Shown in pieces: positions 18,297-24,588 of a DNA stretch of 64,000 bases. Within the stretch, counting starts at the first letter, position 1. Each line of letters opens with the position of its first letter. The stretch is from contig NZ_CP058579.1 in assembly GCF_013402875.1 (NCBI RefSeq), positions 2,852,001 through 2,916,000 of the forward strand, read 5' to 3'. This DNA comes from Halorarum salinum. GTDB lineage: Archaea; Halobacteriota; Halobacteria; Halobacteriales; Haloferacaceae. A program made the translations under genes and the position numbers. The notes beneath the pieces are model-generated. The model saw only the letters and a list, made by a program, of their open reading frames with translations, was not told the origin of the DNA and did no database searches.

Positions 18297-18604
18297 TCTT
18301 GAGTGTGGTACCGGTTTGAAGGGCCCGACGTACGGGGGCGGTTCAGTCGTTGGGCGCTATTCGGGCTGTTGTCATCCTCTTCTGAGTGCCCTAAGAGATG
18401 TACATTCACCCACGAATCAGTGGGCCGAATGTACCGCTCAACCACCCAGAAATAGGAGGCTATCAGCAGGACGCCGGGAATAGTAATGCCATACAAATAC
18501 GCCACACCGTTCACAGCATATCCCGTGGCTGCTACCCCACCAACAAGGCTCACGATGAATAATTTCCCGCCCTCTAAGAGGGCCTCACGTAACGTGTAGG
18601 TCAT
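18293..18604 (-). CDS. Small membrane protein
   Basis: This 103-residue protein has two hydrophobic helices (residues about 15-40 and 45-63) and a polar Asn/Arg/Pro-rich tail. The start MTYTLREALLEGG is preferred over an ATG four codons upstream. It is coupled to the next gene. A superinfection-exclusion or holin-like role is possible but not shown. Confidence 0.55.
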   Translation of the reverse strand: MTYTLREALLEGGKLFIVSLVGGVAATGYAVNGVAYLYGITIPGVLLIASYFWVVERYIRPTDSWVNVHLLGHSEEDDNSPNSAQRLNRPRTSGPSNRYHTQE

Positions 18605-18657
18605 ACAGCGGACCACAAGCTCCCTCGAATTAGTCTATTCGACACTGCACGGGGTTC

Positions 18658-18737
18658 GGTGGAAGTGTAGGAAATGGTGGAAGTAGTCGTTGGAAATGAT
18701 TCGTGCAGGCCTGCACAACTGCCGACAGCGATTATAA
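18658..18737. promoter_or_regulatory. Divergent control region with palindrome, direct repeats and TATA box
   Basis: GGTGGAAGT occurs at 18658-18666 and 18676-18684, 18 bases apart. GTGCAGGCCTGCAC at 18703-18716 is a perfect 14-bp palindrome. ATTATAA at 18731-18737 is 30 bases before the ATG at 18764. The region separates a leftward and a rightward gene, so it is a probable operator. Confidence 0.5.
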
Positions 18738-18763
18738 GGGAGGACAACCTCGTCGCTACTGTC

Positions 18764-18904
18764 ATGAAAGAACTGACACAACACGTGCTGTTGCACCTGT
18801 TCGAAGATTTGCGAATAGATCCAGATGCCACCTTCAGTATGCCTCTTTGGAATGAGGCCTTAGGAGTCGCCGACTGGCTATTCCACTTCGCTGGATTGGT
18901 GTAG
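18764..18904 (+). CDS. Possible 46-residue protein behind a TATA box
   Basis: A short frame begins MKELTQHVLLHLFEDL. It is called mainly because the TATA box at 18731-18737 is at leaderless distance and a palindrome lies just upstream. It has an amphipathic N-terminal helix and no recognised motif. It could instead be an untranslated RNA. Confidence 0.35.
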   Translation: MKELTQHVLLHLFEDLRIDPDATFSMPLWNEALGVADWLFHFAGLV

Positions 18905-18909
18905 CGGCG

Positions 18910-19182
18910 CTACGCGTCCACGCACGCCTCGATGAACTCGTCCAGGCTGTCCCACTCGTCGGGGTCGTAGGCACGGAGCGCCTCCAGACCCTCCTCGGTG
19001 ACGCGGTCGTCTTCGTCGGTGAAGGCATGGGTGCGGCGGAGCTTCCGCTGGACCGTCGCGGGGTCGAGCGGCAGCTTCTCGTTCAGTTCGACGTCGGCCC
19101 AGTGGTGCTCGCCCTCGAGGAGGTCGAACTCCTTCTCGGGTTTGTCGTTGGAGACGTCGTGTCTATTCGTCACGACTCCCAT
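18910..19182 (-). CDS. Hypothetical acidic protein
   Basis: This 90-residue protein starts MGVVTNRHDVSND or at the internal GTG of VTNRHD; the TNRH start sequence recurs at the start of another gene (19870). It ends EEFIEACVDA-like acidic residues. RKLRRTHAFTDEDDRVTEEG suggests a small DNA- or RNA-binding fold, but no family is recognised. It overlaps the previous stop. Confidence 0.55.
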   Translation of the reverse strand: MGVVTNRHDVSNDKPEKEFDLLEGEHHWADVELNEKLPLDPATVQRKLRRTHAFTDEDDRVTEEGLEALRAYDPDEWDSLDEFIEACVDA

Positions 19183-19292
19183 ATCCTCCCGCACTCACCT
19201 CGGCAGATGAACGCCATGCCGTGGTACTCTCTGTGCTCAGGGTGGGTTTCTTCCATCTCGCCGCCGCAGTTAGGACACGTAGCTTCGGTCAT
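19170..19292 (-). CDS. 40-residue zinc ribbon
   Basis: It starts MTEATCPNCGGEMEETH and ends FICRGECGRIWES, giving CxxC...CxxxC. A TTAAT box at 19317-19321 is 27 bases upstream, supporting a leaderless start here rather than at the in-frame ATG at 19382. It overlaps the next gene. Confidence 0.65.
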   Translation of the reverse strand: MTEATCPNCGGEMEETHPEHREYHGMAFICRGECGRIWES

Positions 19293-19345
19293 GTTTCTTG
19301 GTTTTCCTGTTGGGTGATTAATCTCCCCCTCCAATTCGTCGCCTT

Positions 19346-19567
19346 TCATGGTCTTACTAATGTCCGGATGATGTTTCGGCACCCCTCACAGAGGATGAGC
19401 CGGTGGCGTTGCGATTTGATGAGCAATAGGTTCGGGGGCCCACCGCACCAGTCGCAGAACTCCTCGACTTTGTCCGGGTCGTGGATCTCCACCTCGTGCA
19501 TCGAGATTCCGACTTGAGCGTCGTGATGTTCGCAGACGCCTCCCAATCCACCGTCGTGTCTATCCAT
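19346..19567 (-). CDS. 73-residue zinc ribbon
   Basis: It contains CEHHDAQVG near the N terminus and a clear CDWCGG...CEGC pair. The ATG overlaps the upstream stop (ATGGATAG). Its opening MDRHDGG resembles the TNRH starts of two neighbours. Likely a zinc-stabilised adaptor; target unknown. Confidence 0.65.
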   Translation of the reverse strand: MDRHDGGLGGVCEHHDAQVGISMHEVEIHDPDKVEEFCDWCGGPPNLLLIKSQRHRLILCEGCRNIIRTLVRP

Positions 19568-19733
19568 CGAATCCCTCCGCGTCCGGGTCCGAGATGAGGT
19601 CCTCCGGAGCAATCTCGATTCTCATGGGGCCGTGGAACCATTCGCCCACGATGATTCGGTCAGTCCCACCGTCTCCCGAAGTTACTCGCCAGGCGTCAAG
19701 GTCGGGGCGTTCGATTTTTTCAGTGGTGGTCAT
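19560..19733 (-). CDS. 57-residue hypothetical protein
   Basis: It starts MTTTEKIERPDLDAW and ends DPDAEGFDG, a compact beta-rich frame lying exactly between two coupled genes. It shares ATGA with the upstream stop and overlaps the downstream start. No motif recognised. Confidence 0.55.
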   Translation of the reverse strand: MTTTEKIERPDLDAWRVTSGDGGTDRIIVGEWFHGPMRIEIAPEDLISDPDAEGFDG

Positions 19734-19870
19734 AGGTCGTACCGTTGATTGTAGTCGTCCAGGCAGACATCACAGAGCAGCTGGTCCGTCCCTGTGGGTC
19801 CCCGAAGCAACGACGGTGCCGCTCCGCACTCGTCGCACCCGCGACGGGTCGGTTCGTGTCTATTCGTCAC
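19730..19870 (-). CDS. 46-residue zinc ribbon, GTG start
   Basis: It starts VTNRHEPTRRGCDECG and has a second pair in LLCDVCLDDYN, giving CxxC...CxxC. The GTG lies two bases after the stop of the upstream gene and its own stop overlaps the next ATG. Zinc binding is inferred. Confidence 0.6.
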   Translation of the reverse strand: MTNRHEPTRRGCDECGAAPSLLRGPTGTDQLLCDVCLDDYNQRYDL

Positions 19871-19872
19871 GG

Positions 19873-20157
19873 TCACACCTTACAGACGTACACTTTCTGT
19901 GTATCGCCGTTGGGGCTCATGTGCCACTTTGACGTCCGCCAGCTGTACCAGAGGTCGAAACATGCAGCACCGTCCCAGCCGCCCTTGACCTTGTACCAGT
20001 CCTCGTAGTCCGGACCCATCTCCGGCATCTCTTCGGCCTGCTTCGCCCAGGAGTCAAACTCGCCCCCGTAGTTGGTGACGATCTTGTCGCCAGATTCGAG
20101 CGAGAGGCTGCTCCCCACGAACTGTTTCGACCTGGCCGAATGGGTTGTTGCGCTCAT
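19873..20157 (-). CDS. 94-residue protein, first gene of a leftward operon
   Basis: It starts MSATTHSARSKQFVG and is rich in Trp and Tyr (DLWYSWRTSKWHMSPNGD). No family is recognised. It is the first leftward gene after the operator array; a TATA-like TCTATAAG on this strand (20183-20189) is about 29 bases upstream, so array proteins should control it directly. Confidence 0.55.
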   Translation of the reverse strand: MSATTHSARSKQFVGSSLSLESGDKIVTNYGGEFDSWAKQAEEMPEMGPDYEDWYKVKGGWDGAACFDLWYSWRTSKWHMSPNGDTQKVYVCKV

Positions 20158-20158
20158 A

Positions 20159-20257
20159 CTACAGTATAATGTAGCCATCCACTTATAGATTACGGTATAT
20201 TGTAGCCTACAGTATTCGGTAGGTTTACGGAGTTCCGTAGCCTACCGGAAACTGTAA
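20159..20257. promoter_or_regulatory. Array of five 16-bp pseudopalindromic operators
   Basis: Five related 16-mers fit YTAC-N8-GTAR: CTACAGTATAATGTAG (20159), TTACGGTATATTGTAG (20190), CTACAGTATTCGGTAG (20207), TTACGGAGTTCCGTAG (20225) and CTACCGGAAACTGTAA (20242). Start-to-start spacings are 31, 17, 18 and 17 bases. They fill the gap between divergent genes and flank or cover both promoters, as expected for cooperative repressor binding. Confidence 0.75.
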
Positions 20258-20258
20258 C

Positions 20259-20486
20259 ATGGACGCGACGGCAGACGCTGTTATGTCTGAAGACGGCCCG
20301 CGTGGCCTGATGACAGATCGTGAAATGGAGATTCTACTCGGTGAGGCGGACGTCTCTGAGAAGTACTACGGCGTCGTCGTGACGCGCGTTAGGAAGCGGA
20401 TCAACAGGCTCGGCGAGAGCGAGTTGGAGGCGCTCGAAGCCCATGACACCCTCGCGGACGAGCTACGCGACGCGGTCTGCGAGTAA
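20259..20486 (+). CDS. Probable small DNA-binding regulator
   Basis: This 75-residue protein contains RGLMTDREMEILLGEADV followed by RVRKRINRL, a pattern seen in many haloarchaeal provirus proteins that I take to be DNA-binding. It is the only rightward gene of the operator array and is flanked by leftward operons, so it is the best candidate for the protein that binds the array. An internal start at 20283 is possible. No experimental family name is offered. Confidence 0.6.
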   Translation: MDATADAVMSEDGPRGLMTDREMEILLGEADVSEKYYGVVVTRVRKRINRLGESELEALEAHDTLADELRDAVCE

Positions 20487-20510
20487 ATTCCTGCTCGCAA
20501 TTAGCTCCCG

Positions 20511-20627
20511 TCACAGATACCACCCCCACGATTGAAAGGCGGTGTACGCCACGTCAAGCCAAAACAACATCGCGGATAGCAGTACGAATATCGGTGCCCA
20601 CTCTCGGAGCTGTTGAATCAGTTTCAT
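20511..20627 (-). CDS. 38-residue membrane micro-protein
   Basis: It starts MKLIQQLREW and has one hydrophobic helix (FVLLSAMLFWLDVAY). Its ATG overlaps the upstream stop (ATGA). It is the last gene of the leftward operon and is one of three single-span micro-proteins in the provirus. Confidence 0.6.
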   Translation of the reverse strand: MKLIQQLREWAPIFVLLSAMLFWLDVAYTAFQSWGWYL

Positions 20628-20770
20628 TGGTGGAATCCGTGTGGATCATAGAGCAACACCGAACAATCGCTGTTCGTACAGTGGTGTTCCGCTGTATTTT
20701 CGAGCGCCAGCAGATTCGGCTCCCCACTGCATGCTGGGCAAGGGACGGCCTCTACGCCGGTGTCAGACAT
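20624..20770 (-). CDS. 48-residue zinc ribbon
   Basis: It starts MSDTGVEAVPCPACSGEP and has a second pair in HHCTNSDCSVLLYD, giving CxxC and CxxxxC. It overlaps genes on both sides. Likely a zinc-stabilised micro-protein. Confidence 0.65.
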   Translation of the reverse strand: MSDTGVEAVPCPACSGEPNLLALENTAEHHCTNSDCSVLLYDPHGFHQ

Positions 20771-20963
20771 AGCTCTCAGCCTCCGAAATGGGAACTAGGC
20801 CATCCGTGAGATTGTGCCTGGTTTCCTCACCGCAGCGCCGGCACTCGTGATCCGCACTGCCGATGGGGAACATCACGGAGAGCCGGACGCTAAGGCTGCA
20901 CTCCTTACAGGAGTACGTCCCAACGTGACGACTTCCTCCTTCGTAATCCGCACGCTCAGACAT
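20763..20963 (-). CDS. 66-residue zinc ribbon
   Basis: It starts MSERADYEGGSRH and carries CKEC and CRRC pairs separated by a hydrophobic strand. It overlaps the next ATG. The longer in-frame extension to 21170 is a shadow of the neighbouring gene. Confidence 0.65.
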   Translation of the reverse strand: MSERADYEGGSRHVGTYSCKECSLSVRLSVMFPIGSADHECRRCGEETRHNLTDGLVPISEAESYV

Positions 20964-21270
20964 CGTACCCCTCTTCGTCGCTGTTCTCCTTCGCTCGGAC
21001 AAGGGCGGCGTGCCAATCGGGGTGTTCGCTCCCCGAAGCCGTCCCGCGGTCCTTGCCGTTCGAGGCTTCGAGCCCGCGGCGTAGGTGTCCGACGAGCGCC
21101 CCCGCGACGGCGGGGTGTGCCTCTCCGAGCGCGTTCTGTAGGTCGCGGAGCGTCTTCTCGCCGCTGTCATGGTTCGCGGAGCCGCAGAGGGCGAGGAGTT
21201 CCGCGACCGTCATGGACTCGCTCGCCTCGGTGGGGCGACGATTTCCTGTGTCAGAGTCTGCATCGTTCAC
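20956..21270 (-). CDS. 104-residue hypothetical protein, GTG start
   Basis: The start is chosen at the GTG whose GTGA overlaps a stop in the preceding reading frame. The core MTVAELLALCGSANHDS is followed by an amphipathic helical region ending GHLRRGLEAS. Not recognised. Its coupling suggests it was originally translated with the broken zinc-finger gene upstream. Confidence 0.55.
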   Translation of the reverse strand: MNDADSDTGNRRPTEASESMTVAELLALCGSANHDSGEKTLRDLQNALGEAHPAVAGALVGHLRRGLEASNGKDRGTASGSEHPDWHAALVRAKENSDEEGYDV

Positions 21271-21427
21271 GCTGACCACCCCCGAGGTGCGGCGCAGTCG
21301 TGGTCCGGGATCTCGTCGATGCCTCGAACACGGTGCCGCAGCCGCTACAGAACGGATACCCTGGCGGGCACTCGGGGTCCCCTCCGAACTCGCGCTGAAC
21401 ACCAGATTCTAATTGGTCGCCGCTCAT
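21251..21427 (-). pseudogene. Zinc finger micro-gene with a probable frameshift
   Basis: From ATG 21427 the frame reads MSGDQLESGV, then ECPPGYPFCSGCGTVF, a normal CxxC half finger. After that the zero frame degenerates, while another frame continues GIDEIPDHDCAAPRGWSA, supplying the HxC half and a stop that makes GTGA with the next start. The natural protein needs both, so one base change near 21330 is likely. A programmed shift or sequencing error is possible. Confidence 0.5.
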
Positions 21428-21561
21428 TGGACCGGGACACCTCCGCCGAACAACAGCGCGTTCAGGAGGAGCAAGGCAACCCCCATCCAGAGGAGCTGAT
21501 TAACGACGGCCAGCACATCGTTCATCAGCTGAAGACCTCCCGCGTTGTCTACGTCGCTCAC
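21424..21561 (-). CDS. 45-residue membrane micro-protein, GTG start
   Basis: It starts VSDVDNAGGLQLMND and has one Leu-rich helix (LLWMGVALLLLNALLF). It makes GTGA with the upstream nucleotidyltransferase gene and ATGA with the next gene. Co-translation with the enzyme suggests a membrane partner, though this is unproved. Confidence 0.6.
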   Translation of the reverse strand: MSDVDNAGGLQLMNDVLAVVNQLLWMGVALLLLNALLFGGGVPVQ

Positions 21562-21971
21562 AGTACCACCTCGCCCTCAGCGGCGTCCGACCACGTGGGA
21601 TAGCACTGCGGGTCAACGTAGCCGAACGGAGCGCCCCCGGCCACTTCCGTCGTGACCGCGTGCTTCAGCGTCTTCGCGATGACGCTCGCCGTCTCTTCAT
21701 CGAGGGCGTCCGTGTCGAGAATCACCCGGAGGTCGAGGTCGCTGAACGTCTCCGTCGCCTCGCCCTCGGCGAAACTGCCGTAGACGTAGACTTCGTCGAC
21801 GGTTAGATCCGGGTCGAGCGGCTGGAAGTTCCGGCGGATGCAGTCCTCGATGGCGTCGCGGACAGCCTCCCGGTGCTCCTGATCGACGTCGTCGATGTGA
21901 AGCCGCGGCTTGCTCTCCCGAATCTGGTTGACTTCATTCCGGTGGATTGCGGCGGTAGATTCCTCACTCAT
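21558..21971 (-). CDS. Nucleotidyltransferase (Pol-beta / MNT-like)
   Basis: This 137-residue protein has the minimal nucleotidyltransferase signature VYVYGSFAEGEA at residues 61-72 followed by FSDLDLRVIL, with Gly65-Ser66 and acidic residues 78 and 80. MNT-type enzymes transfer AMP or other nucleotides to proteins or RNA and often serve as antitoxins. No HEPN toxin partner is adjacent; a membrane micro-protein is coupled downstream and a zinc ribbon upstream. Possible roles are modification of a host factor or neutralising a toxin. Family call is firm; substrate is unknown. Confidence 0.75.
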   Translation of the reverse strand: MSEESTAAIHRNEVNQIRESKPRLHIDDVDQEHREAVRDAIEDCIRRNFQPLDPDLTVDEVYVYGSFAEGEATETFSDLDLRVILDTDALDEETASVIAKTLKHAVTTEVAGGAPFGYVDPQCYPTWSDAAEGEVVL

Positions 21972-22135
21972 ACAGTACCGTCCTCCTCACCGGTGGCGCA
22001 GTCCGGACAGCGAGTGATCTGGGCCGGCCCGTCGCCGATGCGTTCCCAGACCCACACGCCCTTCGCATCCTGGTATTTCTCCGACTTCCCGCACTCCCAG
22101 CACCGGAGTTTCGGATTTCCTCGACAGACAGCCAT
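21968..22135 (-). CDS. 55-residue zinc ribbon
   Basis: It starts MAVCRGNPKLRCWECGKSE and ends CPDCATGEEDGTV. A CxxC pair at each end of a Trp-rich hairpin fits a rubredoxin-like knuckle. It is coupled to the nucleotidyltransferase gene. Confidence 0.65.
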   Translation of the reverse strand: MAVCRGNPKLRCWECGKSEKYQDAKGVWVWERIGDGPAQITRCPDCATGEEDGTV

Positions 22136-22137
22136 CG

Positions 22138-22296
22138 TTACTCCACCGACCCCCTGTCGGGGTCGTACGAGTCCATCAGGATGTTCTCTCCGCACCCTCC
22201 GCACTCGTAGATGTTGTTCTTGATGTCCTCGGGGTCCGCATCCTCCGAGAACGACGTCAGGTCACCACAGTTCGGACACTCGAATCCCAGTGTCAT
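22138..22296 (-). CDS. 52-residue zinc ribbon
   Basis: It starts MTLGFECPNCGDLTSF and has a second pair ECGGCGENI. Stop is TAA two bases before the next ATG. Zinc ribbon by pattern; partner unknown. Confidence 0.65.
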   Translation of the reverse strand: MTLGFECPNCGDLTSFSEDADPEDIKNNIYECGGCGENILMDSYDPDRGSVE

Positions 22297-22298
22297 CG

Positions 22299-22484
22299 TT
22301 AGTTTACCTCCACGTCGACGATCTCGTCCTTCTCCGTCGGTCGCTCACCGAGGAACTCGCCCCAGTAGTTCCAGAAGTAGTCTTCGGCGTGCTCGGCCTC
22401 GACGAGGTCGCCCGGCACCTGGAACTCCCTCTCGATGGTGACGGCGACGGTGTGCGGATCTTCGCTCTCGTGTCTGTCGCTCAT
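22299..22484 (-). CDS. 61-residue acidic protein
   Basis: It starts MSDRHESEDPHTV and has an aromatic YFWNYWGEFLGE segment. No motif is recognised. It overlaps the upstream zinc finger gene by ATGA. Confidence 0.55.
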   Translation of the reverse strand: MSDRHESEDPHTVAVTIEREFQVPGDLVEAEHAEDYFWNYWGEFLGERPTEKDEIVDVEVN

Positions 22485-22759
22485 GCTTCCTCCGCGGGCG
22501 CGTACTTCTCGACGAGCTGCTGGCCGTGCTGTCTGGAGACGTGCCGCCGGGCTTTCTCCAGGCTACTGAACGGCGACGTCGAACAGTGCTGGCAGTACCA
22601 CTCGGTGCGGCGACCGATGACGCGGTCGTGGAGTTCCTGATACTCGTCCGTAGACCACGCCTCCGGCGGCTTCTCCGGGGCGTCGTACTGGAAGCCCTCG
22701 TTGTTCTCCTTCCAGACGTCCTGCGGACTTTCCGACGCATGTCCTGCACGCTCAGACAT
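22481..22759 (-). CDS. C2H2 zinc finger protein
   Basis: This 92-residue protein carries one classical finger: WYCQHCSTSPFSSLEKARRH followed by a second His, the pattern C-x2-C-x12-H-x4-H. Such fingers can bind nucleic acid or protein. The N-terminal half is acidic and Trp-containing. It is coupled on both sides. Confidence 0.7.
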   Translation of the reverse strand: MSERAGHASESPQDVWKENNEGFQYDAPEKPPEAWSTDEYQELHDRVIGRRTEWYCQHCSTSPFSSLEKARRHVSRQHGQQLVEKYAPAEEA

Positions 22760-23081
22760 CGTCGTCCTCCATCTTCCACTCCTCCGGCAGTTCCTCGACG
22801 AGGCCGTGCTTCTCCACCAGGGCGCTGAACCCGGTGTTGAGCATGTCCACGCGGTCGTACGACTTCGTGACCTTCGTGTGACGCACGTACTCGTCTTCCA
22901 GGTCGTCCTCGGGGTAGTGGTACCACTCGCCGCCGACCATCGCGACGAGCTTCGGGTACTTCCCGTCCCGTAGTTCAGCGACGAGGTAGACCTTCTCGCC
23001 GTCGATCTCCCCGTACGCCTCTTTGTCTTCCCAGCGGTCGCGGTTCCTCGCCTCCAGAATCATGTCGTGGTTCTCGTTCAT
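22752..23081 (-). CDS. 109-residue hypothetical protein
   Basis: A soluble acidic protein with beta-strands (KVYLVAELRDG, LVAMVGGEWYHYP) and a helical C terminus ending WKMEDDDV. Not recognised. It overlaps neighbours on both sides. Confidence 0.55.
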   Translation of the reverse strand: MNENHDMILEARNRDRWEDKEAYGEIDGEKVYLVAELRDGKYPKLVAMVGGEWYHYPEDDLEDEYVRHTKVTKSYDRVDMLNTGFSALVEKHGLVEELPEEWKMEDDDV

Positions 23082-23428
23082 GCCGGCACCTCACGGTCGA
23101 GGAAGCCGTCCTCGTCCTCGACGTCGATCACTTCGATGCTGTCCTCGTGTCCGAGTATCCAGTTCTTGATCGACCGTTGCTCGTGCTCGTCGTGCATGTC
23201 TGACCCCTCGGGGAACTTTCGGACGCGCGTCGAGACGATCTCGAACATCGGCGTCCCGCCTGCACAGTCGCCGATGTAACGAGCTGCCGTGCGGGCGTCG
23301 CCGTCGTAATCGTAGTTGCTCGTGTCCTTCGGCGCCCGGAGCGCTTTGGACCGGTCGTCCTTGATCTGCTGCAATACAGCGGTGGCGTTTCGGTCGTGTG
23401 TGTCGTTATCCTGATTCGTTTGGCTCAT
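23078..23428 (-). CDS. 116-residue hypothetical protein
   Basis: The start MSQTNQDNDTHDRN is preferred because upstream residues belong to the winged-helix gene in another frame. The middle has YIGDCAGGTPMFEIVSTR. No family recognised. It overlaps the winged-helix gene by 23 bases. Confidence 0.5.
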   Translation of the reverse strand: MSQTNQDNDTHDRNATAVLQQIKDDRSKALRAPKDTSNYDYDGDARTAARYIGDCAGGTPMFEIVSTRVRKFPEGSDMHDEHEQRSIKNWILGHEDSIEVIDVEDEDGFLDREVPA

Positions 23429-23651
23429 TGTTCCTCGGGTCACTCTGGAACTCGTACAGCCCGTAGCCGAGCGAGCGCACGTGCTCGTGGCGTCGCAGGT
23501 CGGCCAGTCGCTCGCGGATGTACTGCTTGGAGTAGCCAAGCTCGTCAGCGAGCAGCGGGGCGTTGTATCGGTTCTCCTTCAGTGCGTCCAGGATTCGCCC
23601 ATCAACCTCGCGGAGGTCTTCGGCTTTCATGGACGCGAGTTCTGTGCTCAT
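23406..23651 (-). CDS. Winged helix-turn-helix regulator
   Basis: This 81-residue protein has a wHTH: EVDGRILDALKENRYNAPLL, then ADELGYSKQYIRERLADLRR, then the wing VRSLGYGLYEF. It is the first gene of the long leftward operon and divergent from the early rightward operon, the usual place for a switch regulator. The start at 23651 is at leaderless distance from a TTAAT-like box near 23683. A shorter start at MKAEDL is possible. Confidence 0.7.
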   Translation of the reverse strand: MSTELASMKAEDLREVDGRILDALKENRYNAPLLADELGYSKQYIRERLADLRRHEHVRSLGYGLYEFQSDPRNNEPNESG

Positions 23652-23728
23652 CCGCATATGTGTGGTGATTGGCACCCACCATTAACCTATGGCCGTCACC
23701 CACGATGCTAACACCGCATGACTTTAGT

Positions 23729-23768
23729 CTACAATCCGTAGGTTTATGATACTGGAGTATAGACTATA
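23729..23768. promoter_or_regulatory. Early promoter with operator-like repeats
   Basis: CTACAATCCGTAG (23729-23741) has the CTAC...GTAG ends seen in the array at 20.2 kb but a five-base core. TTTATGAT at 23743-23750 is a TATA candidate. TATAGACTATA at 23758-23768 is a perfect palindrome. This is the divergent region between the wHTH gene and the early operon. Confidence 0.5.
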
Positions 23769-23776
23769 GAGTAGGA

Positions 23777-23833
23777 AGCACCGGATGGCCGCTTCAGAAA
23801 GTGGCCGCGTGCTGGAGACACGCGACCGGTGCT
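23777..23833 (+). ncRNA. Foldable leader of the early operon
   Basis: AGCACCGG (23777-23784) can pair with CCGGTGCT (23826-23833), enclosing a smaller hairpin GCGTG/CACGC (23807-23811 with 23819-23823). It starts just after the predicted start site from the TATA box at 23743-23750. A long structured leader is unusual for this group. Confidence 0.4.
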
Positions 23834-23849
23834 TGCCATCCGAGCAAGC

Positions 23850-23999
23850 ATGTCAACGCAAGCCCGCGCGGGAGTTAAGTCCCGCGACACGACGGACGAA
23901 GAGCACGAAACCGACCGCGGAACCGCGACGGCACCGCACCCGTTCGGTGAGGAGATCGCCGAACTCGCACCATTCGCCAGTCGCGGGAGGGACGCATGA
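23850..23999 (+). CDS. 49-residue hypothetical protein
   Basis: It starts MSTQARAGVKSRDTTDEE. No motif recognised; it overlaps the next ATG (ATGA). It is the first coupled gene of the early rightward run. Confidence 0.5.
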   Translation: MSTQARAGVKSRDTTDEEHETDRGTATAPHPFGEEIAELAPFASRGRDA

Positions 24000-24154
24000 G
24001 CGCGACGTTCCCCACGGAGGTCTCGATCGAGGCGTTCGCGGCCTCGACGCCGTCGGTCCCCGCAGCGGAGCTCGACTGCTCGGACTGCGGCGTGACGTTC
24101 CTGGGCGACCCCGACGGCCCCGTGACGTGCCCGCAGTGCCGGAGAGCGGCATGA
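23996..24154 (+). CDS. 52-residue zinc ribbon
   Basis: It has LDCSDCGVTFLG and VTCPQCRRAA, two CxxC pairs separated by about 17 residues. It is coupled on both sides by ATGA. Confidence 0.65.
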   Translation: MSATFPTEVSIEAFAASTPSVPAAELDCSDCGVTFLGDPDGPVTCPQCRRAA

Positions 24155-24285
24155 CCGTCCGCACGACCTATCGCGTCGACCTGCCCGGCCGGCGCCCGAT
24201 CGAGACCGAGAGCGCACGCGCGGCGCAGGCGTTCAGTGAGGACGGCGCGACCGTCACCGCGGTGTCGCGCGGGGTGGAGGCATGA
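24151..24285 (+). CDS. 44-residue hypothetical protein
   Basis: It starts MTVRTTYRVDLPGRRP. A small beta-alpha-beta-like frame with no motif. Coupled by ATGA to the next gene. Confidence 0.5.
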   Translation: MTVRTTYRVDLPGRRPIETESARAAQAFSEDGATVTAVSRGVEA

Positions 24286-24401
24286 GCCGGTGGGACCGCC
24301 AGTCCGAGGAGGAGTTCCGCCTCGACGTCGCCTACGCCTTCGGCGAGGGCATGAGCCCGCTGGACGTCCTCGGCCGGGACTGGGGTGGTTCGCGTGAGTA
24401 A
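24282..24401 (+). CDS. 39-residue hypothetical protein
   Basis: It starts MSRWDRQSEEEFRLD and ends RDWGGSRE. It overlaps both neighbours. Possibly a short regulator; no motif recognised. Confidence 0.45.
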   Translation: MSRWDRQSEEEFRLDVAYAFGEGMSPLDVLGRDWGGSRE

Positions 24402-24588
24402 GTACGAGTACGTCTACGAGTCGTTCCGAAAGTCGGACGGGCGGATCGAGATCCCCGAGGAGGCGGTCGGAATCACGACCGACTACTTCGGCGACCTCGC
24501 GACCGTTCACTACCTCATGCCCGTGGAGGGGCAGATCGACCGCGACGACCGCCCGCCGACTGAGGACGACTTCAACGTGGGGCCATGA
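24394..24588 (+). CDS. 64-residue hypothetical protein, GTG start
   Basis: It starts VSKYEYVYESFRKSDG and is acidic. The GTG at 24394 overlaps the previous stop by eight bases. No family recognised. Stop overlaps the next ATG. Confidence 0.5.
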   Translation: MSKYEYVYESFRKSDGRIEIPEEAVGITTDYFGDLATVHYLMPVEGQIDRDDRPPTEDDFNVGP

